This document shows positions 32,297 to 41,853 of a DNA stretch of 64,000 bases, one piece after another (the stretch's first letter is position 1; every line of letters starts with the position of its first letter). The stretch is from positions 4,688,412 through 4,752,411 of the forward strand of contig NZ_CP132335.1 in assembly GCF_030758295.1 (NCBI RefSeq), in the 5' to 3' direction. This DNA comes from Pararhizobium sp. IMCC21322. Its GTDB lineage: Bacteria; Pseudomonadota; Alphaproteobacteria; Rhizobiales; GCA-2746425. Both the position numbers and the translations under genes were made by a program. Below the pieces are notes generated by a model. It was given only the letters and a program-made list of their open reading frames with translations, ran no database searches and was not told where the DNA came from.

Positions 32297-33739
32297 CTAT
32301 TTGTGAATTGCGATATCGAAGGCATCAAGCACACTTTCATGCATGGCTTCGGAAAGCGTGGGGTGTGGATAGACAATTTTCATGAGATGCTCTTCGGTGG
32401 TTTCATGCCCGATGGCTGTGACGAAGCCTTGAATAAGTTCGGTAACCTCCGGCCCAACCAGGTGCGCGCCCAGCAATTCTCCGGATTGTTTGTCGAATAT
32501 TGTCTTGACCAATCCGACGGTTTCACCGACCGCCAGTGCTTTCCCATTTGCAGCAAAAGGAAAGCGACCAACGCGCAACGTGTAGCCTGCCTGTTTTGCA
32601 GCCTCTTCAGTCAGCCCAACTGACGCAACCTGAGGCTGGCAATAGGTACACCCTGGAATGCGCAATGGATCAAGTGAATGCGCATGACCATTGACGATAG
32701 CTTCAACACAGTTGACGGCTTCATGCTCGGCTTTATGGGCCAGCATTGGGGCACCCGTTACATCGCCAATCGCATAGACCCCGGAAACAGAGGTTGCACT
32801 GGCGCTATTGGTGGAGATCCCTTGCGGTCCAATGTCAATTCCAAGGCGCTCAAGACCCAAATCTTCGACATTTGGCACAACGCCGATTGCCGAAATAACT
32901 TTTTCGAACTTTTCGACGCTTTGCTTTCCGTCTTTGTCGCTCAAAGTTACGTGAGCTATGCCGTTCTTTCGTTCCAGCTTGTCAGCGCGGGTCTTTGTCA
33001 GGATGCGTATGCCGCGTTTTTCGAATTCCTTCCTGACTACTTTTGAAATTTCCTCATCTTCCTGGGGCAAAACTTCGGGCAAAAGCTCCACGATTGTAAT
33101 CTTGGTTCCAAGAGCATGATAAAATGAAGCAAACTCCATACCGATTGCGCCGGAGCCCATAACCAGCAGTGATTTTGGGGCCTCTTTTGGTTTCATCGCT
33201 TCGAAATACGTCAGAACAATTTCGCCGTCAGCTTCGAACCCCTTCAAGACACGGGGGCGCGCACCTGTTGCGACAATAATATGCTTGGCATGATAGGTTC
33301 CCACGCCCTTGGTGGCTCGCGGCACTGGATGCGCGGGCTCAACTGCAGGCTTTTTGGAAACGGAAACGTCGACCTTGCCGCCCCCGGTGAGTTTGGCTTC
33401 ACCCCAAATCACATCCACTTTGTTCTTCTGCAGAAGATGTGCCACACCGCCATTCAATTTCGCGGATATTTCGCGAGAGCGCGCAACCATCGCCGGAACA
33501 TTGGCCACTGCTGGTTCAGCATCAATTCCGAATTTCTTTGCGTCTGAAAACTGATCCAGTATTTCGGCTGACCGCAGCAGAGCCTTTGTTGGAATGCAGC
33601 CCCAGTTCAAACAGATGCCGCCGAGATGTTCACGCTCGACAATTGCGGTTTTCTGGCCAAGCTGTGCCGCGCGAATTGCAGCGACATATCCACCCGGGCC
33701 TGCGCCAACAACGATTACATCATAAGCGTCCTGTGCCAT
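32297..33739 (-). CDS. lpdA: Dihydrolipoamide dehydrogenase (E3)
   Basis: 480 aa flavoprotein disulfide reductase. FAD motif VVGAGPGGYVAAIRAAQLG, redox-active disulfide GGICLNWGCIPTK, NAD motif VMGSGAIGMEFASFY, and C-terminal HPTLSE with the catalytic His-Glu pair. It reoxidises the lipoyl groups of the E2 encoded at 35774-36997. It is the last gene of the minus-strand operon; transketolase lies between it and E2, an unusual order. Confidence 0.96.
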   Translation of the reverse strand: MAQDAYDVIVVGAGPGGYVAAIRAAQLGQKTAIVEREHLGGICLNWGCIPTKALLRSAEILDQFSDAKKFGIDAEPAVANVPAMVARSREISAKLNGGVAHLLQKNKVDVIWGEAKLTGGGKVDVSVSKKPAVEPAHPVPRATKGVGTYHAKHIIVATGARPRVLKGFEADGEIVLTYFEAMKPKEAPKSLLVMGSGAIGMEFASFYHALGTKITIVELLPEVLPQEDEEISKVVRKEFEKRGIRILTKTRADKLERKNGIAHVTLSDKDGKQSVEKFEKVISAIGVVPNVEDLGLERLGIDIGPQGISTNSASATSVSGVYAIGDVTGAPMLAHKAEHEAVNCVEAIVNGHAHSLDPLRIPGCTYCQPQVASVGLTEEAAKQAGYTLRVGRFPFAANGKALAVGETVGLVKTIFDKQSGELLGAHLVGPEVTELIQGFVTAIGHETTEEHLMKIVYPHPTLSEAMHESVLDAFDIAIHK

Positions 33740-33752
33740 GATCTTTAGCCCC

Positions 33753-35744
33753 TTACGTGTTTTTGATCTGAGCCCTGGCGGCTGTTACGACAGCCTGCGC
33801 CGTGATCCCAAAATGAGTGTATAATTCCGGAGCAGGGCCAGATGCGCCAAAGCCGGTCATCCCGATAAAGCCGCCATCGCTGCCGATGTATTTGTGCCAA
33901 CCCAACTCACCGGCCGCTTCAATTGCAATGCGCGGCGCTGTACCCAGAACCTCAGCCCTGTATGCAGCATCCTGTCGTTCAAACGCTTCCCAACAAGGAA
34001 GAGAGACAATTGCCGCGCTGATTCCGTCTGCGGCCAGAAGCGCTTGTGCCTCGACAGCCAGCGACACCTCAGAGCCAGTTGCGATCAATGTCACGTCACG
34101 AGCGGTCCCGTCAGCTTCGCTTAATACGTCCCTTCCCCGGTCTCCCCGGCCATCAAGCGAACCGTCAGTTCGTAGCGCGGGCAAACCCTGGCGCGAAAGA
34201 ACGATCGCAGTCGGGCCGTCAACACGTTTCAGGGCATGTGCCCAGCTTTCTGCGACCTCGACAGCGTCAGCCGGGCGAATGACATCCAGGTTTGGTGTTG
34301 CACGTAACATCGCCAGCGTTTCAACCGGTTGGTGGGTTGGTCCGTCTTCACCAAGACCAATGGAATCATGCGTCAGCACATAAATAACCTGCAGTCCCAT
34401 CAGTGCAGACAGACGTATGGAAGCGTGCATGTAGTTGGCAAAGACCAGAAACGTCCCTGAATAGGGGATGGTCCCGCCATGCAAAGCCATCCCATTCATG
34501 ATGGCTCCCATGGCATGTTCTCGCACGCCATAATGGACATAGCGGTTTTGCATGGCGGATGCGGTCATCAGCAAGGTAACAGGTGTCTTCGTATTCACCG
34601 ATCCGGTTAAGTCCGCAGATCCGCCCACCAAATTCGGGATTAACGGGGTCAGAACATCCAACGCCTTACCTGATGATTGCCGAGTTGCCATTTTCGGGGC
34701 TTCATCGGCCATCTTCTGTGCATGTTGTGCCAGCGCTTGCTCCCACTCTTTGGGCAAGTCGCCCGAGATATGGGCTTTGAATGCCTCTGCGGTTTTAGGT
34801 TCAGCTGAAGCCACGCGCTCTTGCCATTGGACGTTTTGCTGAGCGCCCTTCAGACCGATTTCCTGCCAGGCTGCTGCAATATGTTCCGGAATATCAAATG
34901 GCGCATGCGGCCAGTTCAAACTGGCGCGAGCGGCGGCAATTTCTTCAGCGCCAAGAGGCGAGCCGTGGGCCGCGGAAGTCCCTGATTTTTTATCGGCTCC
35001 GAACCCGATCACCGTCTTGCAGGCAATCATTGAGGGTAGAGAGCTTTCCTTGGCCTTTTGAATGGCCTCAGCAATCTCATCAACATCATGACCATCGATC
35101 TTTTGGCAATGCCATCCGCACGCCTCAAATCTCTTGACCTGATCGTCACTACAAGTCAGCCCGACCTGACCGTCAATGGAGATTTCATTGTCGTCAAAAA
35201 GAACGACGAGCTTTGAAAGTTTCAAATGTCCCGCAAAAGAAATTGCTTCATGGGAGATGCCTTCCATCAGGCAACCATCGCCGGCAATCACATAGGTGTG
35301 GTGGTCGACCAGATCATCGCCAAATTGTGCGTTGTCTCGCGCTTCACCGACAGCAAGCCCGACAGCTGTTGCCAGCCCCTGCCCCAATGGGCCTGTCGTG
35401 GTCTCAATGCCGGATCCATGGCCATATTCAGGATGCCCCGCCGCATTTGAACCAAGCTGACGGAATTTTTTGAGCGTGTTGATGTCCCAGTCAGCATAGC
35501 CAGACAGGTGCAACAGGCTGTAGAGCAGCATGGAGCCATGGCCGGCTGATAGGACAAACCGATCCCGGTCCACCCAATAAGGCGCAGAACTGTCAAATTT
35601 CAGAAACTGGTCAAACAGCACAGTGGCCACATCCGCCATGCCCATTGGCATTCCAGGATGGCCGGATTTTGCCGCTTCAACGGCATCCATGGAAAGCGCC
35701 CTGACAGCATTAGCCAGTTCGAACTGGCGTGAAGGTTGGTTCAT
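33753..35744 (-). CDS. tkt: Transketolase
   Basis: 663 aa, full family length. TPP site IAGDGCLMEGISHEAISFAG with DDNEISIDG, substrate histidines in SGHPGMPMG and GHGSMLLYSLLHLSG, and a C-terminal domain with VREHAMGAIMNGMALHGG and DSIGLGEDGPTHQPVE. It moves a two-carbon ketol unit between ketose and aldose phosphates. Here it is part of a catabolic operon with transaldolase and a 2-oxoacid-dehydrogenase-type complex, so it probably serves one carbon source rather than general pentose metabolism. Confidence 0.95.
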   Translation of the reverse strand: MNQPSRQFELANAVRALSMDAVEAAKSGHPGMPMGMADVATVLFDQFLKFDSSAPYWVDRDRFVLSAGHGSMLLYSLLHLSGYADWDINTLKKFRQLGSNAAGHPEYGHGSGIETTTGPLGQGLATAVGLAVGEARDNAQFGDDLVDHHTYVIAGDGCLMEGISHEAISFAGHLKLSKLVVLFDDNEISIDGQVGLTCSDDQVKRFEACGWHCQKIDGHDVDEIAEAIQKAKESSLPSMIACKTVIGFGADKKSGTSAAHGSPLGAEEIAAARASLNWPHAPFDIPEHIAAAWQEIGLKGAQQNVQWQERVASAEPKTAEAFKAHISGDLPKEWEQALAQHAQKMADEAPKMATRQSSGKALDVLTPLIPNLVGGSADLTGSVNTKTPVTLLMTASAMQNRYVHYGVREHAMGAIMNGMALHGGTIPYSGTFLVFANYMHASIRLSALMGLQVIYVLTHDSIGLGEDGPTHQPVETLAMLRATPNLDVIRPADAVEVAESWAHALKRVDGPTAIVLSRQGLPALRTDGSLDGRGDRGRDVLSEADGTARDVTLIATGSEVSLAVEAQALLAADGISAAIVSLPCWEAFERQDAAYRAEVLGTAPRIAIEAAGELGWHKYIGSDGGFIGMTGFGASGPAPELYTHFGITAQAVVTAARAQIKNT

Positions 35745-35773
35745 GGCGCTTCACTCATGTCTATTGAAATGGT

Positions 35774-36997
35774 TTATGAAAACTCGTTGTAGGTTTCGAT
35801 TGTCTTGCACAATGACTGCAGAAAACGTGCGCCGTAAGCGCCATCAACAGCCCTGTGATCGACCGCCAGAGAAAACGACATGATGTCACGTCCCTGAATA
35901 CCACCACGATGCTCTCGCACCTTGCGTTTGATAGGACCTACCCCAAGAATTCCAGCTTCTGGCGGATTGATAATCGGCAGGACCTCAACGTCGTACATTC
36001 CAAGGTTGGATATGGAAAATGTACTTTTCGCCTGAGATTTGTTGATCCCCCTGCGCGCAGCAGCGGCATATTCGCGGATCAACTCAGATATCTCGGAAAT
36101 GTTTTTATGAGGCGCGTTTGCAATCGCCGGGACCATAAGTCCATCGTCAACCGAAACGGCCACTCCGATATTGATCTCGGCCTTTTTCAAAACGCCATTG
36201 CTGGACACAAAGGCATTGAGTTCAGAGAACTCCAGCAATGTTAATGCGGTGGCATGCACAATCACATCGTTAAGCGATAGTTTCTCGCCAGTGATGTCAA
36301 AATGCGCCTTGCGACGTATCTGCAGATCTGACACATCCGCCTCGGCCATCAGATAGAAATGCGGAATAGTCCTTTTGGACAGTGCCAGTCGTTCAGCAAT
36401 AACCTGACGCATCCGGTTAAACGGCAGTTCAACGTCATCTTCGCTGCTTGGCAATGGCAGCGTTGTCGGAGCCGGCTCGGCTGCGGCAACGGTCGATTGT
36501 GAAGTTGCAGCAGGCGCTGTTGCTGACACTTGCGCTGCGGCCTCAATATCCCGCTTCACGACAGAACCCTTTGGCCCTGACCCCTCAATCTTCGAGATAT
36601 CCAAACCTTTTTGGGCGGCAAGTCTTCTGGCAAGCGGAGAGGAAGAGTTGGCCTTTTGGCCAACTGGAGCTGAAGTTTTGGCAGAAATGGTTTCTGATTT
36701 TGCGGGCGGGGCGTCAGCGACAGAGCCAGGCGTTTTGGCCTTTTTATCCAAAGTCTCTCCCGGTTCCGACAGCGTCAGCAACGGTGCCAGAACAGTGGCG
36801 GACCCACCAGCTTCACAGAAAAGCTCCAAGACGGTGCCTTCTTCATAAGCCTCGACTTCAAAGCTGGCCTTTTCAGACTCAACCAGAGCAACAACGTCAC
36901 CCTTTTTGACCTCGTCGCCTACTTTTACGAACCATTCAATGAGCGTTCCCTCGGTTAGGTCCTGCCCAACTTGCGGCATCACAATCGGCTTTGCCAT
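35774..36997 (-). CDS. Dihydrolipoyl acyltransferase (E2) of a 2-oxoacid/acetoin dehydrogenase complex
   Basis: 407 aa from the ATG at 36997 (MAKPIVMPQVGQDLTEGTLI). One lipoyl domain (lysine in VESEKASFEVEA), an alanine/proline-rich linker, a peripheral-subunit binding domain (SPLARRLAAQKGLDISKIEG), a second linker and the catalytic domain ending HRAVDGAYGARFLQ (His and Asp of the active site). It lies between the transaldolase and transketolase genes. The acyl group handled is unknown; in acetoin complexes it is acetyl. Confidence 0.93.
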   Translation of the reverse strand: MAKPIVMPQVGQDLTEGTLIEWFVKVGDEVKKGDVVALVESEKASFEVEAYEEGTVLELFCEAGGSATVLAPLLTLSEPGETLDKKAKTPGSVADAPPAKSETISAKTSAPVGQKANSSSPLARRLAAQKGLDISKIEGSGPKGSVVKRDIEAAAQVSATAPAATSQSTVAAAEPAPTTLPLPSSEDDVELPFNRMRQVIAERLALSKRTIPHFYLMAEADVSDLQIRRKAHFDITGEKLSLNDVIVHATALTLLEFSELNAFVSSNGVLKKAEINIGVAVSVDDGLMVPAIANAPHKNISEISELIREYAAAARRGINKSQAKSTFSISNLGMYDVEVLPIINPPEAGILGVGPIKRKVREHRGGIQGRDIMSFSLAVDHRAVDGAYGARFLQSLCKTIETYNEFS

Positions 36998-37010
36998 CTG
37001 TCTTATCCCC

Positions 37011-38231
37011 TCAGGCTGCTTGTTGTTTGGCGTCAGCGTAAATGCGCGCGACGAAATCAATGGTTTTTCTGGTGGCGATCGCAAATTCAGACGCTGTTGT
37101 TATGAACGCGCCAAACTGGCTGAACTCTTCATGAGTCATCCCATCAAAATTGTAGGCCTGACGATAATATGGAAGCTTGAGCAGCTTGCTCAGAGTCTCT
37201 TCCGAGATGTCCTCATTCACTGCGTGCTTATCAAAGTCGCCGAGACGAGCCTCTTGCTGCATCAGTTCAGCGATGTAGCCGGGTGGGCAGGTATAAACGA
37301 AGTCTCCCCCCGCCAATTTCTGGATATGCCAGCTAGAGGCCTCATCCGTTGCGTCATCATGTTTGACGCGCATTGAACACATCAGCATTTTGGAGGGATG
37401 GTTCTTCTCCTGAAGCAGCCGATACGCCCGTTTGATGACGGCCAATTCACCAAGCAGGATTTCTTCAGGTGTAATCTCAATTCCGCGCTCTTCAGCTTGC
37501 CAGGCCAGGTCGCCAACATTGCCCAAACGGGCAGACATATGGGTGATGACCGAGCGCCATTTTGACAAATCAACGCCATTGGCTTTTGCAGTTTCAAGGC
37601 CAGACGATACGGCGTCCATGCAGGCTACGTACTGTGGGACCGTAAACGACGCGGTATTGTTGGTAGACACGCCTTGCGCGGTCAACTCTTCAATGAGTTG
37701 ATACCCTTCCCTGGTGCCGGGCACCTTGACCATGACATTAGGTGCGACAGCCATCAGATCGGCCGCGTTATCCCGCATCCTGCCCAGGTCAGACACAAAC
37801 CGTGGATCGACCTGACCGGAAAGCCAGCCGTATTTGCCCCCGCTTTTTTCAAACAACGGGCGCATCATCTCGGCACCGCGCCGGACAGTTTCAAGGTAGG
37901 CTTTCCAATAGATCTGCTCAGCGTTGTCCATTGGGTTTTCTGCAATGATCCGCCTGATCACGCCCGTCCAGTATTCCGGGTCAGACAAGATGGCCTGAAG
38001 GCTGAGCGACGGGTTTGTGGTTACCCCCCTGAAGCCCATTGTGGCTTTCGTCCCTACATTTGCGGGATCATACAAACGTTTCAGTTGCTCGGCCCAGATG
38101 TCCTTCTTGTCCTTCGGGGCTTCGGAAATGGTCTTCAGTGCCCACTGTTGGTAGACAATTGGAGAGCTATCCCACCATATTTCGCAATCTGGATTTGTTT
38201 GCGCAAGCTTCTCAAGCACATGCAAATTCAT
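37011..38231 (-). CDS. Transaldolase family protein, long form
   Basis: 406 aa against about 220-390 for usual transaldolases. It has the early motif GVTTNPSL, the Schiff-base lysine in VMVKVPGTREGYQLIEEL, and STNNTASFTVPQYVACMDAV. The extra length lies mainly in the N-terminus (WWDSSPIVYQQWALKTISEA) and the C-terminal part. Together with transketolase and E1/E2/E3 in one operon this suggests that a ketose phosphate is rearranged to fructose 6-phosphate or glyceraldehyde 3-phosphate. Sulfo-transaldolase-like activity is a possibility, not shown. Confidence 0.88.
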   Translation of the reverse strand: MNLHVLEKLAQTNPDCEIWWDSSPIVYQQWALKTISEAPKDKKDIWAEQLKRLYDPANVGTKATMGFRGVTTNPSLSLQAILSDPEYWTGVIRRIIAENPMDNAEQIYWKAYLETVRRGAEMMRPLFEKSGGKYGWLSGQVDPRFVSDLGRMRDNAADLMAVAPNVMVKVPGTREGYQLIEELTAQGVSTNNTASFTVPQYVACMDAVSSGLETAKANGVDLSKWRSVITHMSARLGNVGDLAWQAEERGIEITPEEILLGELAVIKRAYRLLQEKNHPSKMLMCSMRVKHDDATDEASSWHIQKLAGGDFVYTCPPGYIAELMQQEARLGDFDKHAVNEDISEETLSKLLKLPYYRQAYNFDGMTHEEFSQFGAFITTASEFAIATRKTIDFVARIYADAKQQAA

Positions 38232-38245
38232 CTCAATACTCCCTC

Positions 38246-39238
38246 TTAGAAGGTGTCGACGTGCAAAACGCTCTGAACCGCTGCTATGACATCATCCTTT
38301 TGCGGAACAGACGCCTGCTCCAACACCAGATTGAACGGAATAGGCGTGTTTAATCCGGCAACGATTTTTACAGGTGCATCAAGATCGTAAAACGCTTCTT
38401 CCTGGATGATGGAAGAGATGTCCGAAGCAACTCCACCGCGCCGCACAGCTTCCTGTACGATTACGCAACGGTTTGTTTTTGCAACAGATTTAAGGATTGC
38501 TTCCCGATCAAGCGGAACGAGTGTTCGCGGATCAAGGACTTCGGCTGAGATACCCATTTTTGCAAGCTCTTCAGCGGCTTCAAGCGTACGTGGAACCATG
38601 TTGGACCATGCGATCAAAGTTACATCTGTTCCCTCACGTTTGATGTCTGCCTGACCAAACTCAATGATCAACTCACCTTCAGGAACGTGCCCCTTGTTCA
38701 TATAAAGATGCTTGTGCTCGATGAACATCACCGGATCATCCTGACGCAGGGCATATTTAAGCAACCCTTTGGCATCTGCCGGCGTGGACGGCATGACCAC
38801 GCGCAAGCCGGGAATGTGATAGAACAGCGCCTCCAGGCTTTGTGAGTGCTGGGCAGCGACCCCGCCGCCTGTACCGCCTTGGGTACGCAGTATGAATGGA
38901 ACGCGCCCCTTCCCTCCGGTCATCAACCGGAACTTGGCCGCCTGGTTCACAATCATGTCCATGCCAAGCATGGCAAAATCAACATACAGGATTTCGACAA
39001 TCGGACGACTGCCTGCAATCGCAGCACCAACACCAACGCCAATCATGCCGGCCTCGGATATTGGGGTGTCGCGAACACGCCCAGCCCCAAATCTATCCAG
39101 CAGGCCTTCCGTTACCTTGTAGGATCCACCGCGCTCGGCAATCCCCTCGCCAATGATGAAAACCTCGTCATTCAGTTCCATCTCTTCAAACAAGGCTTCG
39201 CGCAAAGCTTCCCTGTACATCAGTTCACGATCTGACAT
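38246..39238 (-). CDS. E1 component beta subunit (acetoin/pyruvate dehydrogenase type)
   Basis: 330 aa TPP-dependent E1 beta subunit. REALREALFEEMELNDEVFI, GVGVGAAIAGSRPIVEILYV, RTQGGTGGGVAAQHSQSLEA and FIEHKHLYMNKG are characteristic, and the C-terminal transketolase-like domain has VLDPRTLVPLDREAI. It forms a heterotetramer with E1 alpha, 45 nt upstream. The family includes pyruvate, branched-chain and acetoin dehydrogenases. Confidence 0.93.
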   Translation of the reverse strand: MSDRELMYREALREALFEEMELNDEVFIIGEGIAERGGSYKVTEGLLDRFGAGRVRDTPISEAGMIGVGVGAAIAGSRPIVEILYVDFAMLGMDMIVNQAAKFRLMTGGKGRVPFILRTQGGTGGGVAAQHSQSLEALFYHIPGLRVVMPSTPADAKGLLKYALRQDDPVMFIEHKHLYMNKGHVPEGELIIEFGQADIKREGTDVTLIAWSNMVPRTLEAAEELAKMGISAEVLDPRTLVPLDREAILKSVAKTNRCVIVQEAVRRGGVASDISSIIQEEAFYDLDAPVKIVAGLNTPIPFNLVLEQASVPQKDDVIAAVQSVLHVDTF

Positions 39239-39283
39239 CGTGTTTCTCCCTTATGCGGATCTCTTCAACACGCTCTGTGGCGA

Positions 39284-40267
39284 TTAATAGTCGGCAACGA
39301 ACTCTCGGAATTCCTCGACAGTCACTTCGCCTGCGGCCTTGGCTGCATCAACGGCGGCCTCGAACTCGGCTTTGATATCAGCCTCAATTGCCTCCACCTC
39401 CGCAGCGTCGGCTTTACCCATACTGATAAAATTGTCGCGGGCGCGATCGACGGGATCTCGCTCTTTGTAGTAGGCGAGTTTCTCTTCCGGCATATACTTG
39501 CCAGGATCATTCACGTGGTGACCGCTGTGGCGGAACGTGACCGCCTCAATCAGAATTGGACCAAGCCCGGCCCGGCATTTTTTGACTGCATCCGCAACGG
39601 TTTCATAAACCAACAACGGGTCATTTCCATCAATACGGTGGCTTTCAACACCAATCGCTTCACCGCGCTTATAAAGCTCAGTTTCTCGTGTCGCTTCTTC
39701 CAGCTTCGTGGACACCGCATATTGGTTATTTTCTACGATCAGTATGAAATTCAAGTTCCATATCGCCGCAAGATTAAGGGATTCAAGGAAAGTACCGTTG
39801 TTTGACGCCCCATCTGTGGAAAAGGCCACCGTCACAGCATCAGAACCACGGACCTGGCTTGCCATGGCCGCGCCAACACCCAGCGGCGTACTTGCGCCAA
39901 CAATCCCGTTTGCACCCAGATTGTTCCGGCTGATGTCAGCAATGTGCATAGAGCCACCATAGCCTTTGCAATAGCCTGTCTCTTTCTGCAAAAGCTCGGC
40001 AACCATACCGCCAACCTCCGCGCCTTGAGCAATGCAATGACCATGTCCACGGTGGGTGGATGCGATGTAGTCACGATCCTCTAAAGCCGCACAAGCGCCA
40101 GTGGCGATTCCTTCCTGCCCGAGATAGGGGTGGAAATAGCCACGCACCAATCCCTGTCGGTACAGCTTGATCCCCTCAGACTCGAAGTTTCTAATTCGAA
40201 AGGCTGTGGTGAAAAGTTTCTCCAAAAGCTCTTTTGATGGCGTGTTAGGCCTTGCTGTCTTCGCCAT
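39284..40267 (-). CDS. E1 component alpha subunit (acetoin/pyruvate dehydrogenase type)
   Basis: 327 aa. STHRGHGHCIAQGAEVGGMV and the TPP/Mg motif STDGASNNGTFLESLNLAAI followed by VENNQYAVST are clear; the usual GDGAxNxG is STDGASNNG. TFRHSGHHVNDPGKY is the phosphorylation-loop region. The length and the short C-terminus are nearer to acetoin dehydrogenase AcoA than to eukaryote-type pyruvate dehydrogenase. It is the first gene of the minus-strand operon, divergent from the RpiR regulator. Confidence 0.93.
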   Translation of the reverse strand: MAKTARPNTPSKELLEKLFTTAFRIRNFESEGIKLYRQGLVRGYFHPYLGQEGIATGACAALEDRDYIASTHRGHGHCIAQGAEVGGMVAELLQKETGYCKGYGGSMHIADISRNNLGANGIVGASTPLGVGAAMASQVRGSDAVTVAFSTDGASNNGTFLESLNLAAIWNLNFILIVENNQYAVSTKLEEATRETELYKRGEAIGVESHRIDGNDPLLVYETVADAVKKCRAGLGPILIEAVTFRHSGHHVNDPGKYMPEEKLAYYKERDPVDRARDNFISMGKADAAEVEAIEADIKAEFEAAVDAAKAAGEVTVEEFREFVADY

Positions 40268-40347
40268 ATCAACGGTTTCCTCCCCGGTCTGGCAACAATT
40301 TCACGGCTATTAAGCCGAAATTAGCACGCCAAAAAGAGATTAGTAAA

Positions 40348-40362
40348 GAAATTTTCACCAAA
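40348..40362. promoter_or_regulatory. Probable RpiR operator, copy 1
   Basis: GAAATTTTCACCAAA in the promoter region of the E1 alpha operon. It is almost identical to GAAAATTTTCACCAAA at 41700-41715 before the ABC transporter genes. A related GAAAAATTTC lies at 40458-40467. The rest of the spacer 40268-40633 holds no gene. Confidence 0.55.
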
Positions 40363-40457
40363 ATTTGTTCCGACTTCATTTCTGGCCCAGCTTCTGGCAA
40401 TGAACGTGGTCACCGCTTAACGTTTGTCTGCGCTGAAGCGGCCTATGGCGAAGTGGA

Positions 40458-40467
40458 GAAAAATTTC
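40458..40467. promoter_or_regulatory. Possible RpiR operator, copy 2
   Basis: GAAAAATTTC, a near-palindrome about 170 nt before the RpiR gene, similar to the two GAAA(A)TTTTC sites. Confidence 0.4.
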
Positions 40468-40633
40468 ATAATATGCAATTTAGAATAAACAATGCTATTC
40501 TTTGACGCGAAGCTTATCGTGAACCGAATTGTTTGATACCGTCTAATTGCTCCTGACTTCTCCGCTGCTTCCTATGGGAAGCTTGGAATTCCCAACTAAT
40601 TCTACAAGGCCGCAAAAGAAGGAATATTGACGA

Positions 40634-41500
40634 ATGGAGAAGGGGATAGCGCTACGAATTCAAGAGAAATACGGCCAGCTTCGCAAATCTGAACGACTTG
40701 TTGCTGACTACCTCAGAGATCATGCCTCTGTCAGACTTGAAATGTCGATTACGGAATTCGCGAACACCCTGAACATCAGCGAAGCAACGATCAGCAGGTT
40801 CACGCGCGCCTTGGGCTACAAGGGGTTTGCCGACATGAAACTAGCCCTCGCATCTGAAAGCAAGCCTAGCCAGCAATTTGTTAATTTGCCTGCGGAAATG
40901 AAGGAAACTGATACACTTACGGACATTAGTTTCAAATTACTTGGCTCGCTCGGCTCAGCCATGAACGAGACACAAAAACACATAAATTACGAGGATATTC
41001 AATCTGTTGTGACCAGCGTGCTGGCATCAAGGCAAATAGTTTTCCTCGGCGTTGGCGGTGCGGTATCGGTCTGTGAAGAAGCGGTACACCTGTTCCTTAA
41101 GGCCGGAATTCAGGCCACATCTCACCGGGATGGCTACACCCAACAGGTTGTTGCAGCCACAGCAACAGAGCAGTCAACGGTCTTTGGGATATCTCACACA
41201 GGAACAACCGAGGATGTCGCAAGCGCTCTGAATGTGGCCCGTAAGAACGGCGCGCGAACAGTTGCTGTGACAAGCAATCTCGATTCTGCCGTTGCCAAAG
41301 CTGCAGACACTGCCATTTGGACATGGACACCAAATACCCCGCAAATCCCTCTTTATGGAGACTTTCTGGAAGGCCGGGTATGCCAAATCTATATAATATA
41401 TTTGATCTATTTGGGTGTACTTTTTCAATCAAATGGCAAGGTACCTGAAGCGCTTGGCGTCACGGCCGACACTCTGAAGAGCTACTACCAAAAAAGATAA
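40634..41500 (+). CDS. RpiR/MurR-family transcriptional regulator
   Basis: 288 aa. N-terminal HTH_6 domain (IQEKYGQLRKSERLVADYLR, then ITEFANTLNISEATISRFTR), followed by a SIS phosphosugar-binding domain (VFLGVGGAVSVCEEAVHLFL, GISHTGTTEDVASALNVARK). It probably senses a sugar phosphate made by the FGGY kinase pathway. It is divergent from the E1 alpha operon and leads the sugar transporter genes. The repeated GAAA(A)TTTTC sites are its likely targets. Confidence 0.93.
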   Translation: MEKGIALRIQEKYGQLRKSERLVADYLRDHASVRLEMSITEFANTLNISEATISRFTRALGYKGFADMKLALASESKPSQQFVNLPAEMKETDTLTDISFKLLGSLGSAMNETQKHINYEDIQSVVTSVLASRQIVFLGVGGAVSVCEEAVHLFLKAGIQATSHRDGYTQQVVAATATEQSTVFGISHTGTTEDVASALNVARKNGARTVAVTSNLDSAVAKAADTAIWTWTPNTPQIPLYGDFLEGRVCQIYIIYLIYLGVLFQSNGKVPEALGVTADTLKSYYQKR

Positions 41501-41699
41501 TTTCCCTTTCGTTTAATACACATAGCAGTCTTTTGAGCTGGAAATTGTGCGGATTTAATCCGACTGGCCAGCCCTGCTCCGCGCCAGGCTTGTAGATTTC
41601 TTACGGGCACACCCGATTCATTTTTGATTTCAATAACTTAATTGCCTTCACCTATGAGAGCGCAAAAAAACCAATCACCACTTTCGAGAATAAACTGGC

Positions 41700-41715
41700 G
41701 AAAATTTTCACCAAA
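41700..41715. promoter_or_regulatory. Probable RpiR operator, copy 3
   Basis: GAAAATTTTCACCAAA, with a perfect palindromic core GAAAATTTTC, about 140 nt before the binding-protein gene. It shares its sequence with the site at 40348-40362. The remaining spacer (41501-41853) holds no gene and ends with a strong AAGGAGG before the ATG. Confidence 0.6.
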
Positions 41716-41853
41716 CGCTTGCTTTTAGTCCAAATTTGGAAAATAATTTGCAGTGAAGGCACGTATTGGGGAGGACCAGCACGGAGTCAAAGTCAAAAAC
41801 AAATGACTGACCGCAAACGGTCGGCTCGATCCGTATATCATAAGGAGGAATAA

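Noticed and set aside
33817..34383. 188-codon plus-strand ORF opposite transketolase
   Set aside because: Serine/arginine/proline-rich product typical of antisense frames; overlaps an unambiguous transketolase.
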